Below are positions 24,410-32,311 of a stretch of DNA of 44,002 bases, one piece after another; position 1 is the first letter of the stretch; each line of letters opens with the position of its first letter. Location: positions 1 through 44,002 of the forward strand of contig JBGPKK010000022.1 of the NCBI GenBank assembly GCA_041485905.1. The letters are read 5' to 3'. Position numbers and translations under genes: made by a program. The notes under the pieces are model-generated. The model was not told the DNA's origin. It did not search any database and saw nothing but the letters and a program-made list of their open reading frames with translations. The stretch comes from JAHFUI01 sp041485905. Its GTDB lineage: Bacteria > Acidobacteriota > Vicinamibacteria > Vicinamibacterales > CAVVIG01.

Positions 24410-26866
24410 ATGAGCAATCATGAAACTTCCACCGTGCCAGCCTCGCGCTTCGTGCTGGCCGGCTTCGTCTTGATGTTTCTCTTCGCCGGCGTACCGGTGC
24501 GGCAGGCGTCCGCGGCCGTTCCGCCTGTGCCCACGATCTGGGGCCCGGTCGCGGGCCCAGGTCTGATGTACCCCAACCCGCCGGTGAGCATCGTGCCAAC
24601 GGCGGTCAAGGTCGAGGACTTTCCCTACATCACGGAGGAGTACTTCGTGTCGGGCGCGTCTAACGAGGTCCCCTACACGACACGGATCATCGTTCGGCGT
24701 CCGAGGAACGTGAACGCATTCAGCGGGACCGTCGTGGCCGAGGCGCTGCACGCGGGCGGACGCTCCCTCATCTTTGAATGGTCCCGTGTCTCCATCCTGA
24801 CCCGCGGCCACATGTTCGTGGAGATCGTGCACAGCCCCGCAAACATCGCCCTCCTCAAGGGCTTCAACGCCGAGCGCTACGCTTCGCTCAACATCTCGAT
24901 GGGTCAGACCAACGACGTCATCGCGCAAGTCGGCCGGCTGATCAAGAGCAGGAGCGGACCGTTCGCTCCCTACGACGTCAAGCGCGTGACCCTCATGGGG
25001 ACGTCCGCGTCGAGCGGCACGGTGCGCACCTATCTCGGTGTTCACGCGAATCTTCGCATGCCCGGAGAGAGTCCCATCTTCGATGGGTTCCTTCTGACCA
25101 GCACGAACGGCAACACGCCCCTGCCTATTGTCGACGTGCCGATGATTCAGATGCCCACGCAAACAGAGGTCACGACGTGGGCGGAGGCGGGCATCGCGTA
25201 TCGCCGGCCCGACAGCGACGCCCCGGGCAACCGGTTCAGGCTCTACGAAGTGGCGGGCATGCCCCACAACAACTCGCGCGACAGTCCGGCCTTCCTGAAC
25301 GATCCGTGCACGCTGCCCGTCACCGATTTTCCCGCGGGTGCTTTCACGGCACTCGGGCTGAACCATCTCGTCGAGTGGATCGCCAACGGCAAGACACCGC
25401 CGCACGCACCGCCCATCGCGGTGGACCAGGACCCGCGCAATGATGGCTCGCAGTTGGCGCTGGATGAGTTCGGCAATGCCAAGGGTGGTGTTCGAAGTGT
25501 CTGGGTCGACGTGCCAATCGCGGCCTACGGCGTGTTCCCGAAAGGGAAAACACCCGCGACAGACCGTTTGTGCCAGCTTGCCGGCACCAAGGTCCCGCTG
25601 CCTGACGCAACGCTGAGGAAGCTGTACCCCAACAGCAGCGAGTACGCCAATCGCGTGAATCGGCGACTCACAGAGCTCATTGCCGAAGGCTGGTTTCTTC
25701 CCGAGTACGCCGATCTCGTGACAGCGGATCTGAAGGCGACCCAGGTGCTGGCCCAGGCTCCGCCGGCGCGGCCGGCGGTGACGGGCGGGCGCGGAGGACG
25801 CGGCGCAGCCCCGCCGGCGCAGCCCTCTTATGAAGTACGTCCGGACCGGACGGTGACGTTCCGGCTGCGCGCACCGGACGCGACCATGGTCGGCGTCTCG
25901 GGCGATTTCGCGGACGCCGCTCAGGCGATGACCAAAGGCGCTGACGGCACGTGGAGCGCGACCGTGGGACCGCTCCGTCCAGCGCTCTACAACTACACGT
26001 TTTCGGTCAACGGGGTTCGTGTCGTCGATCCGACAAACCCGATGATCGGCGCGGGCGACCGATCCGCGGGCTCATCACTGTTCGAAGTCAAGGGCGACAA
26101 GCCGGCGCCGTGGGATCTTCAATCGGTGCCCCATGGGACGGTTCACGTCAACTACTACGTCTCGAAGAAGTTCGAGGCGCAGCGGATGATGTACGTGTAT
26201 ACGCCGGCGGGATACGAAAGCTCGACGATGAGGTATCCGGCGCTGTACCTGATGCACGGAGCGGGCGGCATCGAATCGAGCTGGTTCACCGCGGGGCGCG
26301 CGAATCTGATCCTGGACAACCTGATCGCGGAGGGCAAGGCCAGGCCCGTGATTGTCGTGATGCCGTACGGCCGTCCCGGTCCGGCGCCGATGCTGGGTCC
26401 GTCGCCGGCCACTGCCGCGCCGGCGCAGCCGCAAGGCGTCGTGTTCCCCAACGATGTGGTGGAGGACGTCATCGGCTTCGCGGAGAAGGCGTACCGGATT
26501 TCGTCGCGAGCGGACGACCGCGCGATTGCCGGCCTGTCGATGGGCGGCAACCAGACGCTGCTCGTCGGATTGCAGCACCTGGACATGTTCCGCTACATCG
26601 GAGCGTTCAGCCCGGTGATCTTCAACCAGAGCGCGGAGCAGGATTTCAAGGACGCCTTCGCCAATGCGGCCGCGACCAACAAGAAGCTGAAGCAGTTCTA
26701 CATCTACTGCGGGAACAAGGACACGCTGTTCGCGTCGAACAAGAGCTTTCACGAGCTGCTCGACCAGCGCCACATCACACACACCTTCGTCGAGACCGAA
26801 GGCGCCCACGTGTGGTGGAACTGGCGCGATTACCTGGTCGATTTCGCCCCGCGCCTGTTCCGTTAG
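24410..26866 (+). CDS. exported double alpha/beta-hydrolase (Abhydrolase_10-like plus feruloyl-esterase-like)
   Basis: 818 residues with a signal peptide (VLAGFVLMFLFAGVPVRQASA). The first half (about 40-440) is like the alpha/beta-hydrolase-domain family, with nucleophile elbow GTSAS (Ser199) and the repeated NGNTPLPIVDVPMIQMPTQT region. A Gly/Arg/Pro-rich linker (about 447-470) leads to an E-set/CBM48-like domain (VTFRLRAPDATMVGVSGDF). The second hydrolase is like esterase D/feruloyl esterases: YPALYLMHGAGGIESSW, GLSMGG with Ser710, GNKD with Asp771, GAHVWWNWR with His800, a complete triad. This half typically cleaves sugar-ester-linked hydroxycinnamates. A natural link to the ring-cleavage cluster is release of aromatic acids (inference). 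The ribosome site before ATG 24410 is weak. Confidence 0.83.
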   Translation: MSNHETSTVPASRFVLAGFVLMFLFAGVPVRQASAAVPPVPTIWGPVAGPGLMYPNPPVSIVPTAVKVEDFPYITEEYFVSGASNEVPYTTRIIVRRPRNVNAFSGTVVAEALHAGGRSLIFEWSRVSILTRGHMFVEIVHSPANIALLKGFNAERYASLNISMGQTNDVIAQVGRLIKSRSGPFAPYDVKRVTLMGTSASSGTVRTYLGVHANLRMPGESPIFDGFLLTSTNGNTPLPIVDVPMIQMPTQTEVTTWAEAGIAYRRPDSDAPGNRFRLYEVAGMPHNNSRDSPAFLNDPCTLPVTDFPAGAFTALGLNHLVEWIANGKTPPHAPPIAVDQDPRNDGSQLALDEFGNAKGGVRSVWVDVPIAAYGVFPKGKTPATDRLCQLAGTKVPLPDATLRKLYPNSSEYANRVNRRLTELIAEGWFLPEYADLVTADLKATQVLAQAPPARPAVTGGRGGRGAAPPAQPSYEVRPDRTVTFRLRAPDATMVGVSGDFADAAQAMTKGADGTWSATVGPLRPALYNYTFSVNGVRVVDPTNPMIGAGDRSAGSSLFEVKGDKPAPWDLQSVPHGTVHVNYYVSKKFEAQRMMYVYTPAGYESSTMRYPALYLMHGAGGIESSWFTAGRANLILDNLIAEGKARPVIVVMPYGRPGPAPMLGPSPATAAPAQPQGVVFPNDVVEDVIGFAEKAYRISSRADDRAIAGLSMGGNQTLLVGLQHLDMFRYIGAFSPVIFNQSAEQDFKDAFANAAATNKKLKQFYIYCGNKDTLFASNKSFHELLDQRHITHTFVETEGAHVWWNWRDYLVDFAPRLFR

Positions 26867-26876
26867 ACATGCGTTG

Positions 26877-26898
26877 GCCGGACCCTATTGGGTCCGGC
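26877..26898. terminator. strong hairpin between convergent genes
   Basis: GCCGGACCC (26877-26885) and GGGTCCGGC (26890-26898) pair perfectly around a TATT loop. It lies between the stops at 26866 and 26917 and can terminate both genes. Confidence 0.7.
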
Positions 26899-26916
26899 GA
26901 TCTAGACGGATCAGAT

Positions 26917-27429
26917 TCAGCGGATGCCGGGTGAGATGGAGCAAATCTGAATGCCGGCGCCGGCGTTGGGTTGCGCCGCACAGTAGTCTGCGATTTCGCG
27001 GTTCGCTTCATCCCGCGCTGCCTGCACATCGTGCGCCCGCTTCGCAGACCGGATCAGACTCAGTACATTGATGCCGACTCCTGACTGAGACGCCCCCACG
27101 GCCGGCGTCGCCCACGGCGGCGTGTCAAAGATGTCCGCCATCGGCAGTCGCTTCTCGATGTGCACGGCGAAATCCGGCTTGCGGCCCGTTAGCGGGGCCA
27201 GGATCGGCGGCGGTTTCGCCAACGCCGCGCGGATGCGTTCGATCGAAATGATAGGCGTGGATTGCGGCGACGGGCTTGCCGCGAGCGGTGCGTTGTCGTT
27301 GGGTTCCTGGTCCCTGATCCCGCTCTTCTCCGCCGACGAGGCGTCCCGCTGAGAGGACGGCTGCTCCTGCTGCGCCCACGCGGGCGAGGCGGCAAGACTC
27401 GCCGTCATCAGCAGAACCTTCAGGCGCAT
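26917..27429 (-). CDS. small secreted protein, unknown function
   Basis: 170 residues from ATG 27429, which opens a signal peptide (VLLMTASLAASPAWAQQ); an ATG at 27468 would add 13 residues. The mature part is hydrophilic, Pro/Ser-rich and low in recognisable domains. It has a segment PIISIERIRAALAKPPPIL, a stretch PDFAVHIEKRLPMADIFDTP, and a helical RSAKRAHDVQAARDEANREI before two cysteines (ADYCAA, IQICSI) near the end. I do not recognise the family. It lies 73 bases downstream of the regulator gene on the same strand and could be its target or simply a neighbour. Confidence 0.55.
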   Translation of the reverse strand: MRLKVLLMTASLAASPAWAQQEQPSSQRDASSAEKSGIRDQEPNDNAPLAASPSPQSTPIISIERIRAALAKPPPILAPLTGRKPDFAVHIEKRLPMADIFDTPPWATPAVGASQSGVGINVLSLIRSAKRAHDVQAARDEANREIADYCAAQPNAGAGIQICSISPGIR

Positions 27430-27502
27430 ACGGTTAGGACGGTGTGAACGAGCCGCCAGCCGGAACATTGGTGCGCGGGACGAATCAGCAGCACGAGCTC
27501 TG

Positions 27503-28828
27503 CTACCCTCCAGCCAGGGCGCACGGGTCCAGGCCCATCCGCGCCAGGCACTGATTGAAGCGCGGATCGCCGCGCAAGCTCTCCCATTGCGGCGCGACGG
27601 CGAGATGCATCAGCGCCGGGTCGTGGCTGTCGATCGCGCGATCCAAGTGCCGGAATGCCGCATCCAGATCGCCGGCTTCGCCGCTGAACACGGCCAGCTG
27701 CATGGCGGGAAACGCGTGCGGTTGACTGGCCGCGCGCTCAAGGACGAGCCTGACCACGCCGGCGCGTCCACCCGCCGCGTACGCCTGCTTGAGCGGATCG
27801 AGCGCTTCAGCCGGAACGCCGTGCAACCGAGCGTGCGTGACGTTCTCCGCCATGTGGCGGTCGAAATCGCCCTGTTTCAAATACGCGCCGGCCAGGTGTT
27901 CCCGTGCATGAGGGTGCCTGGGATCGAGCGTCAACGCCTTGTTCGCCCACTCGATGGAGTCCGCATAGCGCCCCTGGTTCCAGTACGACAGCGAAATCTG
28001 CAGGTGCACGAGCGGCGAGAACGGATCGCGCTCGAGAGCCTTCAGGTTCAGGTGGAGCCCTTGTTCCAACTGGCCGAGCGCTTCCTTGAGCTGTCCATAC
28101 AACAAGTACGCTTCGGTGTGATTCGGGTTGATGTCGAGCGCCCGGGCCAGACTTTTTTCCGCTCCGGCCCAGTTCCACTCGGCGAAGAAGAGCACCGCGC
28201 CCAGCGCCACCTGCGCATCGGCGCATGAGGCATCCATCGCGAGCGCGCGGAGCGCCGCAGCCCGAGCCTCGCTGTAAGCGTCCGCATGAGGGACGACCCG
28301 ATAGAACGCCTGCGCGCAGCACGCGAGAGCGAGACCTGCGTGCGCCGCGGCGTAGGTCGGATCGAGCGCGATGGCCGCTCGGAACGCCGCCACCGCCTTT
28401 GGCACCTCGAACATCGACGCCGACAGCAGATGGGCACGCCCGCGGCCGACCAGCTCGTAGACTTCCGGATCCTTGGGAGGATCTTGGGAAGGCGCCACGG
28501 CGTTAGGTGGCTCGGTCACGGCGCCGATGAAGCGGTATCCCGAGCGTGAAACGGTTTCGATGTACTGACGTCCGTTCTCGCCGTCGCCGAGCGCCTTGCG
28601 CAGCGCCGACACATGAACGGCGAGAATGCCCTCCTCGACGAACGACCCCGGCCAGACAAGCTCCAGAAGCTCCCGCTTGGTCACCAATGTCCCGGCACTG
28701 CGGACGATCGTGATCAGCACGTCAAGCGCTTTCGGCGCCAAGGGGATGTGCTGACCGGCTCGTTGCAGCCGTCTCTCCGTGGCGTCCAGTGTGAGCTCCC
28801 CAAACGCGTAGCGTTCCCGCGCAGCCAT
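27503..28828 (-). CDS. winged-helix (OmpR/CadC-type) regulator with TPR domain
   Basis: 441 residues. Residues 1-103 are an OmpR-type winged helix without a receiver domain: YAFGELTLDATERRLQRAGQ, then PLAPKALDVLITIVRSAGTLV, SFVEEGILAVHVSALRKALG and YIETVSRSGYRFIG. A linker leads to TPR-like repeats from about 150 to the end (PTYAAAHAGLALACCAQAF; PNHTEAYLLYGQLKEALGQL; DPRHPHAREHLAGAYLKQGD). No membrane span is evident, so it is probably cytoplasmic and senses a protein or ligand through the TPR part. Three 11-bp direct repeats (28826-28858) overlap its start codon, the arrangement used by OmpR/PhoB-type proteins, so autoregulation is likely. Divergent from 28919. Confidence 0.83.
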   Translation of the reverse strand: MAARERYAFGELTLDATERRLQRAGQHIPLAPKALDVLITIVRSAGTLVTKRELLELVWPGSFVEEGILAVHVSALRKALGDGENGRQYIETVSRSGYRFIGAVTEPPNAVAPSQDPPKDPEVYELVGRGRAHLLSASMFEVPKAVAAFRAAIALDPTYAAAHAGLALACCAQAFYRVVPHADAYSEARAAALRALAMDASCADAQVALGAVLFFAEWNWAGAEKSLARALDINPNHTEAYLLYGQLKEALGQLEQGLHLNLKALERDPFSPLVHLQISLSYWNQGRYADSIEWANKALTLDPRHPHAREHLAGAYLKQGDFDRHMAENVTHARLHGVPAEALDPLKQAYAAGGRAGVVRLVLERAASQPHAFPAMQLAVFSGEAGDLDAAFRHLDRAIDSHDPALMHLAVAPQWESLRGDPRFNQCLARMGLDPCALAGG

Positions 28829-28858
28829 GAACTCTTAAGCGAATCTTAGTCGAATCTT
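28826..28858 (-). promoter_or_regulatory. triple 11-bp direct repeat, candidate operator
   Basis: On the minus strand AAGATTCGACT (28858-28848), AAGATTCGCTT (28847-28837) and AAGAGTTCATG (28836-28826) follow head to tail. The last unit includes the start codon of the winged-helix regulator. One helical turn per repeat is the spacing of OmpR/PhoB boxes. Confidence 0.5.
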
Positions 28859-28918
28859 CGGGACGCCCCCACGCGGTTGCAGATACGCTGCACAACGAGG
28901 TCGAAGGAGGAATGTGAG

Positions 28919-29335
28919 ATGCCGGATCCCTTTGTTGGCACGTGGACGCTCAACCCCGCAAAGTGTGAGTTCGATCCCAATCACCGGCCCACCGAGGCGA
29001 CGATGGTCTTCGAGCTCGACGCGCAGGGTCACTATCTGATGAAGGCGGAGGGCAAAAACGCGAAGGGCGAGAAGGTTGCCGAGCGCCCAGCCACGTTCAT
29101 CCCGGACGGCGAACCACACCCGATCCCCGGGCTGCCCGGTCTGACGGCCGTGGCGACCCGCCCGGACCCGAACACGATCCAGGGGGAAGCGAGAAGAGAA
29201 GATGGGTCGGTCGTCGGCGGCGGCACCTACGTGGTGTCACCGGACGGGAAGTCGCTGACGGCCACGAACTCGGGCATCGACCAACAGCTGCGGCCGTTCA
29301 CGCAGCGCACCGTGTGGGATCGCCAGTCATGTTGA
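28919..29335 (+). CDS. small beta-rich (lipocalin-like) protein
   Basis: 138 residues from ATG 28919, which has a perfect AAGGAGG about 6 bases upstream; the frame is open to 28877 without protein character. DPFVGTWTLNPAKCEFDPNH at the N-terminus resembles the opening of lipocalin-like domains, and the rest is made of beta-strand-turn repeats (VFELDAQGHYLMKAEGKNAK; GTYVVSPDGKSLTATNSG). There is no signal peptide. Function unknown. It is divergent from the winged-helix regulator across 90 bases and is thus its most likely target. The stop overlaps the convergent glycosyltransferase stop by 9 bases. Confidence 0.68.
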   Translation: MPDPFVGTWTLNPAKCEFDPNHRPTEATMVFELDAQGHYLMKAEGKNAKGEKVAERPATFIPDGEPHPIPGLPGLTAVATRPDPNTIQGEARREDGSVVGGGTYVVSPDGKSLTATNSGIDQQLRPFTQRTVWDRQSC

Positions 29336-30496
29336 GGCCGAGGTCAGGAAGTCTTCGACCTTCCGCATGACCTGAGGCCAACGGTACTCGCGATTCACAT
29401 ACGCCAGGCCCTGCTCACCCAACCGTCGCGCGAGGTCGGGACGGGTCAGCAGATAATCGAGGCACGCGGCGAATTCCTCGAAACGCCGGTAGTACAACGC
29501 GCCGTTCGCCCGCACCGCCTGCCCCTTCAGCACGCTGCAGCGAGCATTGACGAGCGCAGGCAGGCCGTGATTCCACGCCTCCAGCAACACCAGGCTGAGG
29601 CTCTCGAACGGCGACGGCATCATGAGCACGCTCGCCCGGGACAGCAGTGTTTCGCGCAGCGGCTCGTCGACAAACCCCAGGCGCTTGATCAACGGATGCT
29701 CGGGAATCTCCATGTTCGCCGGTCCGGCCATCACGAGCTGCACGGGCGGACGATCGAGGGTCTGAACTTTCAGAAAATATCGCAGCAGCGTCTCACATCC
29801 TTTGTTCGGATCGACGCGACCGAGATACAAGAGAAACTTGTCGGCGATGCCCAACGGCTCGAGCGGGACCGCGTCGGTCTGGGGCGGGGCGGGGTCGAGA
29901 CCCGACCCGATAATGCAGAATGGCGGAAGCGGGCCCGTCGCGCGCTCGCCGATGAGATCGGCTTCTTCCGGCGTCAGGAACATGTAGCCGGCCGGCAGCG
30001 TAAAGAAGCGGGCGAGAATCTCCATGCGAATCAGCGGATCGTCTTCCGCCGTCGGCACCAACACGGCGCGATCGGCCACCACAGGCACGCCGAAGAAGCT
30101 CGGGTAGTACCGGTACGACCAGAAGAGGATTCGGTCGTACTCAGAGCCATGCTGCTGGAGATGCCGAATCAGTTCGGGCACCTCGGGCCCATTCTCGGTA
30201 AACCAGCGCTCCTGATCGGCCGCTGACGCGCGGCCGGCGAACACGTCTTCGCTGATTTCGGCAAATCGTTCAAGCGACCGCGTGCGGGCCACGGGAAACC
30301 GCAACACGTGCAGCGGCCCGACCTCCGACAGGCCTGCCGGGCATTCGTTCTGCCATGTGACGTGGTCCTTCGCGCACGACGTGAGGATCGTGACGTCGTG
30401 GCTGGACGCCAGCCGCTCCGCAATGATCCGGCAGTGGGTCTCCGATCCGCCCGCGATGTCGGCGCCGAAGCGGTGGATGACGCAGGCGAGCTTCAT
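29327..30496 (-). CDS. glycosyltransferase, GT4 family
   Basis: 389 residues from ATG 30496, where the GT-B N-terminal Rossmann fold begins (KLACVIHRFGADIAGGSETH); the longer reading to 30592 overlaps the upstream gene. The C-terminal domain has KFLLYLGRVDPNKGCETLLR, LVMAGPANMEIPEHPLIKRL and the donor-binding E-x7-E in PFESLSLVLLEAW. GT4 enzymes transfer sugars from nucleotide donors with retention, often in surface polysaccharide synthesis. The acceptor is unknown. It follows the coiled-coil gene at 30513 by 16 bases and probably forms a two-gene unit with it. The ribosome site is weak. Confidence 0.85.
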   Translation of the reverse strand: MKLACVIHRFGADIAGGSETHCRIIAERLASSHDVTILTSCAKDHVTWQNECPAGLSEVGPLHVLRFPVARTRSLERFAEISEDVFAGRASAADQERWFTENGPEVPELIRHLQQHGSEYDRILFWSYRYYPSFFGVPVVADRAVLVPTAEDDPLIRMEILARFFTLPAGYMFLTPEEADLIGERATGPLPPFCIIGSGLDPAPPQTDAVPLEPLGIADKFLLYLGRVDPNKGCETLLRYFLKVQTLDRPPVQLVMAGPANMEIPEHPLIKRLGFVDEPLRETLLSRASVLMMPSPFESLSLVLLEAWNHGLPALVNARCSVLKGQAVRANGALYYRRFEEFAACLDYLLTRPDLARRLGEQGLAYVNREYRWPQVMRKVEDFLTSAST

Positions 30497-30512
30497 GCGG
30501 ACGACATGCCGC

Positions 30513-30977
30513 TCAGCCGGCACGCTTCCGCAGATGCTCGATCTCCTGGCAGAGGCGCGCGTTCTCGATCGCCAGCTGCTCAAGGCACGCAAACAGCATC
30601 ACGTTCACGCGCTGCTGGCGACGGAAATTCTCGAAGCTGTACTCGTAGAGCCAGCGGCTCACCGGCAGCAAGAGGCGTCGTTTCACGGCGATGATCAGCT
30701 TGCCAAGGATGGGACGATGGCTCGAAAATCGCACCTGGGTCTGCAGTTGCCACTCCTGGTCGTCGCTCAGAAGCTCCGGCAGCAGCAGCGAGTGTTGTTC
30801 CCGCTCTTCGACCGCTCGACGCAGGATGCTCTCGACGCGCGCGAAGAGCTGCTCGTCGGTGTATTCCTTCGCGCCACCGCGCCCCAGGATGCGCGTCCGA
30901 AGCTGAAGGCGCAGATCGTCTTCAATCTGACGCATCAACGCCTCGACGCTGACGGCAGGTCCGTTCATGGCGCTCAT
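30513..30977 (-). CDS. small helical/coiled-coil protein upstream of the glycosyltransferase
   Basis: 154 residues, rich in Arg, Leu and Glu, with no signal peptide. Helical segments dominate: VEALMRQIEDDLRLQLRTRI, DEQLFARVESILRRAVEERE and a C-terminal coiled coil LFACLEQLAIENARLCQEIE. The middle KLIIAVKRRLLLPVSRWLYE may lie along a membrane. Proteins of this kind are often found beside glycosyltransferases of surface polysaccharide clusters, but I know no function. ATG 30977 and ATG 30968 are both possible; neither has a clear ribosome site. Confidence 0.6.
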   Translation of the reverse strand: MSAMNGPAVSVEALMRQIEDDLRLQLRTRILGRGGAKEYTDEQLFARVESILRRAVEEREQHSLLLPELLSDDQEWQLQTQVRFSSHRPILGKLIIAVKRRLLLPVSRWLYEYSFENFRRQQRVNVMLFACLEQLAIENARLCQEIEHLRKRAG

Positions 30978-30996
30978 ACTAGCGCCAACTGCAGTG

Positions 30997-32250
30997 TTAC
31001 ACGAACACGCCCAGAGGTTCGAACTGCCCCTTCAGCACCGCCCGCGTGTCGTCGTATCCCAGCCATTCCTTGATCATCGTGGCGTAGACGCTCCGGAAGT
31101 CGGTCGTCATCTTCAGATTGCCGTCGTCCAGATCCGTCAAACTGGGAGGCCGTCCGTAGAAACCGCCTTTGAGATGCTTGCCGAAGATGAACATCGGCGT
31201 CGCGGTGCCGTGATCGGTGCCGAGGCTGCCGTTCTCTTCGACGCGGCGCCCGAACTCGGTGAACATCATCACCGCCACATCGTCGGCGCGGCCGATGCGC
31301 TTGATGTCCTCCATGAACGCCCGCACGGCGTCGGCCGTGTACATGAGCAGACGGTTGTGCACATCGGCCTGCTGCACGTGCGTGTCGAACGAGTTGCCCT
31401 GATAGGTGACGTAGTACAGACGCGTCGGCATCCTGGACGCAATCAGCGCGGCGACACGCTGCAGGCCGCCGCCGAAGGCGTTGCCGATTCCGTAGTCCAC
31501 CGGCGTCCGGTACGCCGCTGACGCCTGCCGGACGAAGTCCGAGCTGCCGACGGCGTTGGTGGCCGTCGACGCCAGGAATTCGAGCGCGGGATTGGTGGTC
31601 GCGCGCGCCTGACTGAGTGCGACGAGCGCCTCCTTTTCAGCGTCGGTCCCTTCGCGGCGAAAGCGGGCCGGGTCGTCGAAGACCAGCGGGGAATGCTTCC
31701 CGCTGCGCACCGCGAGCGACTGCGAGCTGCCGATGTTGACGATGACGTTGTGTGTGGCCGAATCGTAGGTGTCGTCAGCCAGCCGTCCCAGCCAGCCGAG
31801 CTGCTCCCCGCCGTTTGGCACGCCCGTATGCCAGAAGCTCATCGACGAGAAGTGCGACAAGCTCGGGTGCTCGTAGCCGCAGCCGTGCACGACAGCCATC
31901 ACACCGTCCTTGTACAGCCGCTCGAAGCCGACCATCGACGGGTGGAAGCCGAAGCGTCCGCCAACCTTGAGGACCGTGCGATCGGGAATTCCCAGGTTCG
32001 GTCTGGCGCGATAGTACGCGGGATCGCCGAACGGGACGACGGTGTTCAGGCCGTCGTTGCCGCCCGACAGCTCGAGAACGACGAGGATCCGCTCGGGATG
32101 CTTTTCAACGCTCGTTCCCTGCAGCGCCTGTGCGGTGAGCGCGGCGGAGGTGCGGCTCAGGAACATCGGCAGCCCGGCGCCGACGCCGATGCCGTACAGC
32201 CCTCGGGCGAGGAAGTCGCGGCGCGAGCACGAACAGGAAAATTTGGTCAT
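30997..32250 (-). CDS. DUF1501 family protein, Tat-exported
   Basis: 417 residues. A twin-arginine signal SRRDFLARGLYGIGVGAGLP opens the protein. The rest matches DUF1501: LVVLELSGGNDGLNTVVPFGD, NLGIPDRTVLKVGGRFGFHP, HGCGYEHPSLSHFSSMSFWH and, near the end, VMMFTEFGRRVEENGSLGTD with HGTATPMFIFG. The family has an alkaline-phosphatase/sulfatase-like fold; the reaction is not known to me. It lies 58 bases downstream of the DUF1800 gene, the usual partner. Its start codon ATG 32250 sits within a TAAC/GACC-type octamer array, and no ribosome site is visible. Confidence 0.88.
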   Translation of the reverse strand: MTKFSCSCSRRDFLARGLYGIGVGAGLPMFLSRTSAALTAQALQGTSVEKHPERILVVLELSGGNDGLNTVVPFGDPAYYRARPNLGIPDRTVLKVGGRFGFHPSMVGFERLYKDGVMAVVHGCGYEHPSLSHFSSMSFWHTGVPNGGEQLGWLGRLADDTYDSATHNVIVNIGSSQSLAVRSGKHSPLVFDDPARFRREGTDAEKEALVALSQARATTNPALEFLASTATNAVGSSDFVRQASAAYRTPVDYGIGNAFGGGLQRVAALIASRMPTRLYYVTYQGNSFDTHVQQADVHNRLLMYTADAVRAFMEDIKRIGRADDVAVMMFTEFGRRVEENGSLGTDHGTATPMFIFGKHLKGGFYGRPPSLTDLDDGNLKMTTDFRSVYATMIKEWLGYDDTRAVLKGQFEPLGVFV

Positions 32251-32276
32251 CTGGTCATCTCGTTATCTGGTTATTT
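32245..32276. repeat. 8-bp tandem array (4 units) over the DUF1501 start
   Basis: GGTCATCT, GGTCATCT, CGTTATCT, GGTTATTT follow without spacing. The start codon of the DUF1501 gene (minus strand, 32250-32248) lies inside the first unit. Confidence 0.75.
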
Positions 32277-32277
32277 C

Positions 32278-32311
32278 AGCCCCAGCCCCAAGCCCCCAGC
32301 CCCCAGCCTCA
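32278..32311. repeat. 7-bp AGCCCCN array over the DUF1800 stop
   Basis: AGCC recurs at 32278, 32284, 32291, 32298 and 32305, spaced 6, 7, 7 and 7 bases. The last unit contains the DUF1800 stop codon (32309-32311). It directly adjoins the octamer array at 32245, so the whole 58-base gap consists of repeats. Confidence 0.7.
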
